DNA from: Puccinellia tenuiflora
Taxonomy: Eukaryota > Streptophyta > Magnoliopsida > Poales > Poaceae
Reading direction: 5' to 3'
DNA length: 64,000 nucleotides
Assembly (NCBI GenBank): GCA_012064385.1
Contig: QRDG01001525.1
Location: forward strand, 1,612,001-1,676,000
Shown: one piece after another, positions 54,733 through 64,000 of the stretch
Numbering within the stretch: the first letter of the stretch is position 1
How the letters are laid out: every line of letters begins with the position of its first letter
Program-made: the position numbers and the translations under genes
The notes under the pieces: model-generated
Databases searched by the model: none
What the model was told of the DNA's origin: nothing
The model's input: the letters and a program-made list of their open reading frames with translations, nothing else

Positions 54733-56578
54733 GAGCAACTCCAACAGTTGCCTCCACGTGCCAATTCGTCGGCGTTTATTTGAGCTGTTTGGGGGCCGCC
54801 GGCGCTATTTTTTGCTCGGGGGGGGGGGGGGGGGGGACGATTCCCAGCCGAACCCAGCCCAACAAAACGACGAAATTTTTCAAACATTAAACTTACGGAA
54901 ACTTGACCAAGTCCATTAATATTTAGGCGAATATTACAAAGTTCGGTGAAATACTTAAAAAACTAGTTCGGCGGCGGTGCAAACCGAGGCGGCGGTAGAA
55001 CTCGGTGTAATCACCGCCGTCGTTGGCGCCCCCCCCCCGATGGTGCCGCTAGGGCCTGCTCCGTCACTGGGATGGTGGCTCGGCCCGGCGTCGTCGTCGT
55101 CGCTGTCGATGACGATGCGCCATAAGCACGGCGGCGCGGCTTCCGCCTCTAGGTGAAGGTGCTCGTCGGTGACACGGCGCCGACGCTCCTCCTCGCGCCT
55201 TTTGGTCGAGCTTGGACAACTCGAGAGTGAAACCGAGGTCTGTCGGGGGGACCTCGTTGTAGGAGGCCTCCTCCGCCTTCTTCAGGCCGGGAAGTCCTCC
55301 GGGTCGCCGGCATCCTCCGCCTTCAACGCTGACTTCACGACTCGCGCAGCGCCGACCAGTCCGGCGCGGTGTCGGGCTCGAGCTTGACGCGGCCGGCGCC
55401 GGGCTCGTGTAGGCCTGCTCCATCTTCTGCTTGACAAGTGGAGGGTGCCGCGGGGAGCCGACGTCGTTCGGCCACCCTCGTTGATGACGATGCCGCGCGA
55501 ACGACCGCGTGGCGGAGGGGACGTCGGCTCGGCCTTGACGGCGAGCGGCGCGGAGCGGAGCCGGCAAAGCGGGACTGGCCGAGGAGGATGAGAGGACGCG
55601 GCCATCCTCCTCGGATCCCACGACGAGCCGCGGCGGTGGGAGAATGATGGCGGTGCGCCTGCGGCGGCGGCTGGTTGCTGCCATCGATGTGGTCGAGGAC
55701 GAAGGGGAGAGTGCGCCCCGCACACTCCACCAGTTCCTCCGGCCGGGGAGTTGTCGCGCGCTGGCGACGCCTCAGGCGGACCGTGGTAGTCGTGGATCTG
55801 TCGTTCCCGCCGTTGGGAGAAGTTGTTCTCGGGGTCCCAGATGGGGTTCTCCCGCTGCTCCAGCGTCATGGCATCGCGGAGGTTGTGGATCTCCGCCATC
55901 CTCTCCTCGCCGGTGGGGAGTGGAGGCACGGGGAGCCCCATCTGGCTCAGACGCCACGGTCCGGGGACGCGTACGTCCGGCGGCACGGGGTAGCCCGCCT
56001 CGAACAGGAGGAGAGCCTCCTCCTCGCGCAGCCACCGGCGGCTGAAGTCGTTGGCCGCCGCGCCATCGCTAGGGAACCGTTCGGCCATGGAAGCTTGAAG
56101 CTTTAGGGAGTGTCGAGGCGAGAGCGGTGAGGTTTTGAGGTGAGCTTGGTGAGCGAGGCGAGTACGGTGGCGTCTGGGAGGTTAAATAGGTGAAGCGGCG
56201 GGAAGCCGAGGTGGCACGCGGGGAAGAGGCGGGAAAGAGCGTGTGCCGCCGCATGGCCTCGCGATTCGATGCAGCGGCAAGCGGAGCTGCGGGCATTAAA
56301 CGTACTCGAGGGACGAGGCGATGAGGATGACGAAATGTCGAGTCGCTTCCAGGGCAGGCCCACCGGAGCCTTCGCGCGGTTTCCCTTTTTTTCGCGTGCT
56401 TTTCTTTGAGCTGGCGCCCCTAGATGGAATCCAACGCCGTGGGTTCGGCCTGGGAATGCCGGATTACTTTTGGGCCAAAACCAGCGAAAAACGAGGGCTT
56501 GGGAGGCGACTGGGAGGAAATGGCCCGCCGGCGGAAAAAATGGGAAAAGGGTGGCCTGGGGGGCGGCTGGAGTTGCTC
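54733..56578 (-). mobile_element. non-autonomous Harbinger element, 1,846 bp
   Basis: The left end gagcaactccaacagttgcc and right end ggctggagttgctc are inverted copies. A perfect TTA duplication flanks it (54730-54732, 56579-56581). The TIR is the same type as in the 24052-36361 element, but the interior is unrelated, coding a different protein on the minus strand. A run of about 20 G at 54816-54836 may be sequence noise. Confidence 0.88.
54963..56088 (-). pseudogene. Harbinger-borne protein of unknown function, frameshifted
   Basis: It starts at 56088 (MAERFPSDGAAANDFSRRWL) and has REEEALLLFEAGYPVPPDVR, GPWRLSQMGLPVPPLP, a Pro/Ser-rich middle with FSHRRGSSWDPRRM and a short acidic end. The C-terminal peptide IDSDDDDAGPS and later GGDYTEFYRRLG (about 54990-55110) lie in another frame, so at least one frameshift separates the halves. 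I recognise this arrangement as a protein family found repeatedly in Triticeae genomes within elements of this TIR type. It is not a transposase, and no enzymatic motif is visible. Expression would start near the right end of the element. Confidence 0.6.
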
Positions 56579-57929
56579 TTAGGAGAGTACGTTTTCACCG
56601 GCGGTTGGCGGTTGATACGTCTCCGACGTATCTATAATTTTTTATGTTCCATGCTTGATTATACTCAGTGCCACATGTTTTTATAATGTTTTTATATCAT
56701 TTTGGCATGATTTATGGAACTAACCTATTAACAAGATGCCCAGTGCCAGTTCCTGTTTTTTGTTGTCTTTTTGTTTCAGAAAAGTTGTTCTGGGGAGTTC
56801 TCGGAATGCGCTGAAACTTTACGGGAATTATTTCCAAGAAGAAACAAGTCCGGAGCCAGAAGGTCTCCTGTAGGGGGAACCACAGCCACCAGACGACCCC
56901 CAGGCCGCGGCTGGGTCCCACCTGTCGCCTCCGGCATCGTCTTGTGTCGCCCCTTCGCCTATAAATCATCTTCGACCCGAAAACCCTAAGTACCCGATCA
57001 TATTTTAGAAGACGTTCGAGGCCGCCACAATCGCCAACCCTAGTTCGGGAGGGTTCTGCAGCTCTTCCCGGCACCCTGCCAGAGAGGGGAATCGACACCG
57101 GAGGCATCTATATCACCATACCTGCCTCCGGAGTGATGTGTGAGTAGTCCACCACGGGACTACGGTCCATAGCAACAGCTAGATGGTTGTCTCTCCTCCT
57201 TGTACTCCATTGTTTAGATCTTGTGAGCTGCCTATCATGATCAAGATCATATTATCTGTAACTGCTACATGATTGTGTGTTGCATGGATCCGATGAATTG
57301 TGAAGTCATTACTTTTGTTCATCTATGTGTTATGTTTTATCTATGATCTTGCATGCTCTCCGATGCTAGTGGATGCTTTGGCCTAATAATTATTAGTGTT
57401 GTATGAGGGAGTATTTATGCTAGATAGTGGGTTCATGACTCTTTTTGTCTGAGCTCGGGTCGACAGAAAGATCAAGACTAAAGATGTGTTGTTGCCACTA
57501 GGGAGAAAACAGCGGTGTGATTTCCTTATGTTATTTACATTGCTTACATTATGCACTTTACTTATTGCAATGATCTGTTGCTTTCAACTTAATACTTCTG
57601 GATGACATGCTGGATAATGATCCCGGTGTGGATTATTAGTCATAGATGCGGTTGGATGACGGTCTATGTATTTTGACGTAATACCCATATTAGATGAAAT
57701 GGTGAACTATATTGTTTTATAATATCATTGTTGCGCGCCCTCAATTCTGTCAATTGTCATGATGTAATTTGTTTACCCGTCGTAAATATCTTTTGGGGAG
57801 ACACCACTAGTAAACTGTGGACCCCGGTCCTATTTTCCTACATTGTTTACAACCGTTTTAATAACTTTTCATCATCATTTGCTCGCTGGTCATATTTCAC
57901 TCTCATCATATTTTCGGAAAAGACTCGCT

Positions 57930-59192
57930 GTGCACATGGGTAGCTACGCACCCATCACCCGCCGTTGGATGAGCGTCTAGATTCGTATCGATGCCTGTAC
58001 ACTGGTGTAGCAGGTTTGACTGGGTTATGGATGTAGCGCGAATCAAACATCTGTACTTTTTTGTTCCTTTCTGACTAATTTATGGCGCGAGTTGTTTTCG
58101 ACCTCCCGTGATGGGTACTGTGCGTTGTCCCGTAGCAGACTCGCGCCAACGCCTGAAATAATGGCGCCAAAGATGACAGTCGCGCGTAAAAATAAGGCGC
58201 GACAGAACCCGATTGCGCGGGAAACAATCACGGGCGTACTATTTAGTTTTTGGTGTGCCCCCGACAAGTAATCCATTGACCATTGCACAGTGTCATCTTC
58301 TTTCTATATATATCAGCATTCAAAGGATGCAAACTTGTCAATGGATAAACTCGCGGGCAGTTAAGCAACAGAGGGTACCTCCGCTGGAAGGAGTTGGTGC
58401 TCCTCCACCTCCGCACCGTCCGCGTCACCCATGGCCAGGGAGCTGTGGCGCGCATGTACGACGTGGCCATGATGTCCCGCGCCGCGCGGCGGAGGTTCAG
58501 TGCCTTCCAGTTCGGCGAGTCCGCCCCGCTCGGCGGAGGTTTAGTGCCTTCCAGTTCGGCGAGTCCGCCCCGCTCGGCCTGGAGCAGATGCTATTGTTAT
58601 CTAGTTTGCTTGTCATTAGAGTAGGTCTTATCCCAATATCCCATCAAACATGTACGGAGTATTATTGATTCTTACTATTATGAGTACGTTCGTTCAGTTT
58701 CTAGGCTCTCCTCAGGCGTATTGCAGAATCTGCTAGCATGCTATTATTAGTCGCCATTGCTTCTCCGTCCTCGATCTGCTACTGTGTTGTCTGTCCGCCC
58801 CGGTCATCTTCTCCGACTTCGGCTGCCTCTCCCGAGCTCTTAGACCGTCCTTGATGTCCTCCCGGCCACCGGCCCTGTGCAGTCAATATGTTTTTGTTTG
58901 CAGCAGGTCCATGTGGAACAGCGTTCACAGAACAACAAACATCAATATAACATAGCCCGTATGGATAGGTATGCACTGTTTTGCATGCCTTGGTCACGCG
59001 GAGGTTACTGTACCTCCAGCTAGTGCCTGCGTCTCTGCGACCCCATTTTTCGAATTCAAACTACTGGCGTTTCCTTTGATTAGACACTAACAAAGCATGC
59101 ACGTAGGTTTGAGGGACGCCGGGGCTGTGACAAGGTTTGACCAGATAGACACGTGTCAACCACGTAGGGGGTGTGTAGCTACCCATGTACAC
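57930..59192. mobile_element. TIR-bounded insertion inside the Gypsy LTR, 1,263 bp
   Basis: The left end gtgcacatgggtagctacgc and right end gtgtagctacccatgtacac are imperfect inverted copies over about 25 bp. No target duplication could be matched, so the superfamily is open (Mutator-like is possible). The interior contains a short tandem repeat (58489-58579) within a GC-rich, exon-like stretch (gagctgtggcgcgcatgtac) but no transposase. Confidence 0.55.
58489..58579 (+). repeat. 45-bp tandem repeat
   Basis: The unit cggaggttcagtgccttcca followed by gttcggcgagtccgccccgctcgg occurs twice in a row with one difference (c/t). It encodes RRRFSAFQFGESAPLG-like residues in one frame, suggesting a captured exon piece that was then duplicated. 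Confidence 0.8.
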
Positions 59193-59495
59193 AACATATT
59201 GCCTCTCATCTCATATTTTACATCTACACAATTAATCATTTGTGTTCGGCAAGCCGGAGAGATTGACAACCTCTCTGTTTCATTGGGGCAAAGTAGTTTG
59301 TTTGTGTTTGTGTCAGGTCCATCAACACGCCGAGCTCTTTTTCTGGCACCGTTGATACCTAGCAAGGACTTCTCCAATTCCTACTGGTTCGATAACCTTG
59401 GTTTTTTAATCAAGGGAAACTGCTGCTTTGCTGCATCATACCTTCCTCTTGTGGTTCCCAGCGAACGTGTGATCCATGTCATCAAGCTCTTTTTC

Positions 59496-59513
59496 TGGCG
59501 TCATTGCCGGGAC
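59496..59513 (+). promoter_or_regulatory. primer-binding site of the Gypsy element
   Basis: tggcgtcattgccgggac differs at two or three positions from the sequence complementary to the 3' end of plant tRNA-Asp. A second similar string, tggcaccgttgata, lies at 59342 after the same gagctctttttc lead, so the site region is partly duplicated. Confidence 0.5.
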
Positions 59514-59708
59514 TTGGAAGCTTCAGCTAGCGGAGTTTCACACATCTTTTCACTTTACTTTGTTATTGCCTTGCCTAGTATATTTTTTGTTAGTCTTGTT
59601 TTGCCTTTCGTTTGCTCTAAAACTGAAAAACACAAAAAAATTAAATTCCAGCACCTAGTTTATTTCGGTTTTGTCCTGTTATTATGTCTTGTTCTTTACT
59701 TGCTATCA

Positions 59709-60476
59709 ATGGTAACTTTCTGTAAGACTAGATCTTATTGGCAAGGTGGGTTCACGGAGGAGCAACAGAAATATTATAAGGAATACCGCTTGTCTGAAAA
59801 AAGGAAACACTTATGGGCACAAATAAATAAATTGAATAATCTTGCTGAAAACTTTTGCTCTACTTATGATGAATCCTGGTGCCTTAATGAATCTTTTTGC
59901 TGTAGGAGGCATAAACACCTCCCTTTCCAATGTGATTATAATGATAATGAGATATTGGCTTCCTATGCTAAAGGAAACTATGATTTTGATAATCTTGAAC
60001 AAATTGAAGAATTTGTTGTTTTTATGGGTGCCTATGAATTACTTCTGTGCTTAAAGATATTGATGATGCTTTACAAATCTGAAAATTTTGTTATACTTGG
60101 ATATTGCCTTGAGTACTACAATGATAATCCTTATATTACTGAATTTCTTGAAAGAACTTATCCTCCAAAAGAAGAGACTAATGCCTTGCAGGAAATCGTG
60201 GAAGAAAAAATTACTGAAACTGGAAACTCATTGGATGAGAAAGAGGAAGGGAGTGACAAACAAAAGGAGAAAAAATGGATTAGTTACCCATGCCTATCTT
60301 CTAATGAGAGTAACTCTTTAACTCTTATATTATTTGATTGCCCTCCATGCTTACCAAATGAGATGAATGTTATGTTCCTGGATTCTCTTGAAATATCCCT
60401 TTTGAAGGAAATTGATGCTTGCTACACTTATGACCATGATCCCCTATTAAACATCACCCAAACTCAAAGAAAATAA
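59709..60476 (+). CDS. orphan ORF of the Gypsy element, 255 aa, no known domain
   Basis: The reading frame is open from 59097 but the first ATG past the primer site is at 59709 (MVTFCKTRSYWQGGFTEEQQ). The product is rich in Tyr, Glu, Asn and Leu. It contains KRKHLWAQINKLNNLAENF, a Cys-containing stretch SFCCRRHKHLPFQC, and an acidic coiled-coil-like segment (LQEIVEEKITETGNSLDEKE), then ends LLNITQTQRK. None of the Gag, protease or pol motifs occur, and I do not recognise a family. Codon use is AT-rich like the rest of the element interior. It may be a relic gag or an accessory protein of the family. Confidence 0.5.
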   Translation: MVTFCKTRSYWQGGFTEEQQKYYKEYRLSEKRKHLWAQINKLNNLAENFCSTYDESWCLNESFCCRRHKHLPFQCDYNDNEILASYAKGNYDFDNLEQIEEFVVFMGAYELLLCLKILMMLYKSENFVILGYCLEYYNDNPYITEFLERTYPPKEETNALQEIVEEKITETGNSLDEKEEGSDKQKEKKWISYPCLSSNESNSLTLILFDCPPCLPNEMNVMFLDSLEISLLKEIDACYTYDHDPLLNITQTQRK

Positions 60477-63221
60477 AAGGAAACATGTTTAATAATGGGA
60501 TTGGAAAGGTCATGACCTCTGTTTATTTTGATCATACTATTTTGGAGCTTAATAAAATTATGTGTTTGTAGATCATGAAAAGCATGTTTTATGTGATAGT
60601 TATATTGTTGATTTTGTTTATGATGCTACTGGAAATTATTTTGAGAGAGGGAAATATGGTTATGAAAATTTTCATGTCACTAAAACACCTCTCTTTATGT
60701 TGAAATTTTGAAATTGCTCTTGTTTTACATTCCTATGCTTGATACTTTGTTCTTCATGGATTTATTTGTTTACAAGATTCCTATGCAGGAAGAGGGGTTA
60801 GACTTAAATGTGTTTCATATTTGCTTCTTCATGCTCTCTTTGTGTTTCAACTCTTATTCTTATGAGAGCATCATTAAAATTATCCAGCCTAGCTAAAAGG
60901 CATTAAAGAAAAGCGCTTATGGTAGGCAACCCATTTTATTTTTACCTACTGTTTTGTGTGAGTTTTGGGTGATGTTACTTCTGTAACAACTCCCTTGTAT
61001 CTTGTTGTTTTGGTTTTTGGTGCCAAGAATAGCCTCTAAAGAGAGGAAGACTAATCGGTGAGTTTGCTGTCCAGAAACTGATTTCTGTTCTTCATTGTTC
61101 GGAAATAAAAAAAATCACAGAACGTCATCTGTGGCTGAAATTTATTAAAAGAAAGCATTAGGGTTTTGTCTACCTTTATCTGTTTTAAGTTTTCTGATTT
61201 GAGGTACAGAAATACCCCGAAAAAATTCATCTTTACAGTCTGTTCTGTTTTTGACAAATTATGTCCTTAGTTTTGCATTGCTTCTTTCGCGGGTAAAGTG
61301 AAGTTCTTTTCAAAGCTAGAGCTTTAATTAGACCTTTTGTGACAGTATCTAATGTTTTAAAAAATAAGTTCATGAATGTTCTTTGGAACTGAAGGAAGAT
61401 ATTGTTTTTGTGGACTAACCCCTCTAATAAAGTTGCTATAAGTTTTCCGTGAAGGAAGTTTTCAAGTATCCAAGTGCGAGGTGATGAAGGAAGATCAAGA
61501 AGGGATAAAAGCCTAAGCTTGGGGAGGTCCCCATAGACCCTCCTCTGAAATATTCAAGAAGTCACAAGCGTCTAAGCTTGGGGATGCCCAAGGCATCCCC
61601 TTCTTCATCAACAATCATCGGTTTCTCTCATGGTACTATATTTTTATTCCTTTACACATTATGTGTTGTTTTTGGAGTGTCCGTTTGTTTGTGTTTTGTT
61701 CTCTGGTCTTTACAATAAATTGGGTCCATGCATGCTTGTTTGGAAGAGAGACACGCTCCGCTTTTCGTATACACTCCTGTTCTTCACTTATATGTGTTGA
61801 GTGTTTAGCTTTTGTTATTTATGCTTCTAGCTCTTGTTTTCAAGCATCTCTTGTTCAAAGCTGTTAGCTTTTGTAGTTAGGAAGTATTGCTCTTGTTGTT
61901 TCACCCTTTTAGTTTTGTTTCAAATACGTTGATTGGCGTTTGGTTGAATGAAAATTATCATGTAGGAAGTGTTAAAAGTGCTGCTTAATCTTGTAGATCA
62001 TTGTCTTGAATCTTTTGATACTTGTCGATTTTTTAGAGATATGAAGTAGATTAATGCTTAAACTTGTGGATCATCTAATAAGAATAGATTAGTAAAGAAC
62101 TGCCGTAAAGCTTTAAAATTGTCATGCTTGTCCTGCTTGGTAGCTCTCAAAGTCTAGATATTCTTTTTGCAAAGAGTTGGTTTGGCTCACAAGGTAGACA
62201 GTGTGAAGTCTAGTGGTTATGCATAATGTATATCTGTAGTTATTCTTGAACCAAGTTGATGTTATGTGTTTGCTTGATATCCTGCTAAGCCCAAAAATTC
62301 CGTACTGGGAGGGAATACTTCTCGTGCATCCAACTTCCTGAGCCAAATATCTTTACCATTTGTGTCCACCATACCTACCTACATGTGCCTCTGTTTTTAA
62401 GCTCATGAGGAAGCAGTAGGAAGCTAGATATAACTTGTGACAAGCAAGGTCATTTCCCCCTTTCACCCGGTGTTATGGTTTACGTCCTCACTTGAATTTG
62501 CCGAGAGCGGCTTAAGCAAAATATAAATATAACCCACCATTCTCCTCCGCACAATGAAAACCTGAAAAATTAGTCAAAACATTGGTTAGTGGTGAAACTA
62601 AGGAGAACGAGGAGTGACTTCATTCCTCTAAGAACCAGCCGCTCTCAAAAGTCTAAAAGTCTTGCTTGAAATGGGGGACTAGCAAGTTTCTCTACTGTGA
62701 AGTCGTTGAAGAAAACATGCATATCTCTGCTTCCTCTGCGAAGGGCCTTTCTTTTATTTTTATGTTGAGTCAGTCTTCCTCTTCCTTCTTTACTTGGTGT
62801 CAACTTCGGTTCAAGTTTTACTTCATGTTATCTTTATGTCTAACTGTGAAAGCTTTGTATTGACTTTATCTTGAGATAAATATGTTTCAAATTAAAGCTT
62901 TTGCTGAAAAATTAAATCTTCCTTTGTGTTGACCAAACTCTTTTGTTGAAATAATATTGCTTTGTGAAGATATCAATCATTGTCAAGTGTTATACTTTTA
63001 AATCTCTGAAGTACTCTTTTTTAGTTAATTCTTACTTAGATGTTACACCTGATTAATCATTGTTTGTTTCATTCAATGAACCTTTGTCTTGGATCAATGC
63101 ATTCAGTTCATATGTTTTACATGATTATTTGATCAAGATCGTGTTGGTAGCATGTCACTTAAAAAATTATTCAGTTATCATTCACCTACTCGAGGACGAG
63201 CAGTAATTAAGTTGGGGATGC
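60477..63221 (+). other. non-coding interior of the Gypsy element
   Basis: AT-rich sequence without a meaningful frame. Repeated cttggggatgccc/cttggggaggtcc strings at about 61517-61600 echo the purine tract before the 3' LTR, a common trait of these Triticeae elements. No pol or envelope-like domain was seen. Confidence 0.6.
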
Positions 63222-64000
63222 TGATACGTCTCCGACGTATCTATAGTTTTTTATGTTCCATGCTTGATTATACATTAGTGCCACATGTTTTTATATCATT
63301 TTGGCATGATTTATGGAACTAACCTATTAACAAGATGCCCAGTGCCAGTTCCTGTTTTCTCTATCTTTTTTTTCAGAAATGTTGTTCTGGAAGTTTCTCG
63401 GAATGCGCTGAAAATTTACGGGAATTATTTCCAAGAAGAAACAAGTCCGGAGCCAGAAGTCGCCTGCAGGGGGGACCCACAGCCACCAGATGACCCCCAG
63501 GCGCGCCTAGGGGCTGGCCGCGGCTGGGTCCCACCTGGTCGCCTCCGGCATCGTCTCATGTCGCCCCTTCGCCTATAAAATCATCTTCGACCTGAAAACC
63601 CTAAGTACCCGATCATATTTTCCAAAAGACGTCCGAGGCCGCCGCCATCGCCAACCCTAGTTCGGGAGGGTTCTGCAGCTCTTCCCGGCACCCTGCCGGA
63701 GAGGGGAATCGACACCGGAGGCATCTACACCACCATGCCTGCCTCCGGAGTGATGCGTGAGTAGTCCACCACGGGAATATGGGTCCATAGCAGTAGCTAG
63801 ATGGTTGTCTCTCCTCCTTGTACTCCATTGTTTAGATCTTGTGAGCTGCCTATCATGATCAAGATCATATTATCTGTAACTGCTACATGATTGTGTCTGC
63901 ATGATCCGATGAATTGTGGAAGTCATTAATTTTGTTCATCTATGTGTTATGTTTTATCTATGATCTTGCATGCTCTCCGATGCTAGTGGATGCTTTGGCC
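63222..64000 (+). repeat. 3' LTR of the Gypsy element, truncated by the window end
   Basis: It starts TGATACGTCTCCGACGTATC right after the purine tract and aligns with 56613 onward: ccagtgccagttcctgtttt, ccaagaagaaacaagtccgg and gtagtccaccacggga are all shared. The end lies beyond the window. Confidence 0.9.

Larger units (their letters stand above)
56613..59490 (+). repeat. 5' LTR of the Gypsy element, interrupted
   Basis: LTR sequence runs 56613-57929 and resumes at 59193 up to about 59490, with a 1.26-kb insertion between. Compared with the 3' LTR it lacks the bases gcgcctaggggctgg near 56915. Confidence 0.75.
56613..64000 (+). mobile_element. non-autonomous Gypsy LTR retrotransposon (TGATACGTCTCC family), runs off the window
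   Basis: The 5' LTR starts TGATACGTCTCCGACGTATC at 56613 and the 3' LTR starts the same at 63222. A purine tract (gttggggatgc) sits directly before the 3' LTR. A primer-binding-like tggcgtcattgccggga at 59496 resembles the tRNA-Asp type used by Athila-like Triticeae elements (Sabrina/Fatima-type is my best guess). The interior (59.5-63.2 kb) has one moderate ORF and no protease, RT or integrase. The two LTRs differ by several indels, so it is older than the Copia at 36437. Confidence 0.85.

Noticed and set aside
54816..54836. run of about 20 G as a G-quadruplex or regulatory site
   Set aside because: A single long homopolymer beside gapped sequence is more likely a base-calling artefact. A similar C run at 55030 also looks unreliable.

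Overview
The window is plant nuclear DNA from a grass, most likely a Triticeae species (wheat, Aegilops or barley group). Genes have GT-AG introns. The repeats are the kinds that dominate Triticeae intergenic space: Stowaway MITEs, Harbinger elements with the TIR GAGCAACTCCAACAG, a CACTA end starting CACTACAAG, a Helitron, Copia and Gypsy LTR elements, and a Gypsy LTR beginning TGATACGTCTCC. No rRNA, tRNA, CRISPR or bacterial feature was seen. All calls come from reading the sequence; no database search was run.

1-24 kb is gene-bearing. It holds a complete four-exon YAE1-domain gene (+, CDS 2501-3427) and a two-exon plant calmodulin-binding-domain gene (-, 5689-7086). A repeat-rich gap follows. 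Next comes a cluster of a tau-class glutathione S-transferase with an altered exon 1 end (+, 11781-12533), a decayed cellulose-synthase-like A (mannan synthase) gene (-, 12607 to about 18310), and a second, apparently complete tau GST (-, 19146-20556). An aspartic protease pseudogene lies at 21752-23040. Small transposons sit inside these genes: a tandem three-LTR TRIM and a Harbinger-like element in the CSLA remnant, and a hAT-type MITE 5 nt past the splice donor of the second GST.

24-36.4 kb is a nest. A Harbinger-type element (24052-36361) with a Myb/NAM-associated ORF1 but no visible transposase is split by a CACTA-like element (from 25139). That element in turn holds a Helitron-like element (about 26961-34484) carrying fragments of host genes.

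36.4-64 kb is almost wholly LTR retrotransposons: a young, nearly intact Copia (36437-41374); an 8.1-kb element (41758-49871) whose two LTRs are inverted to each other yet which is flanked by a perfect 5-bp target duplication; a decayed Copia (51929 to about 54718) that includes an assembly gap; a non-autonomous Harbinger (54733-56578); and a pol-less Gypsy element (56613 to beyond the window end) with a TIR-bounded insertion in its 5' LTR. The inverted-LTR element and the tandem TRIM are the most unusual structures.
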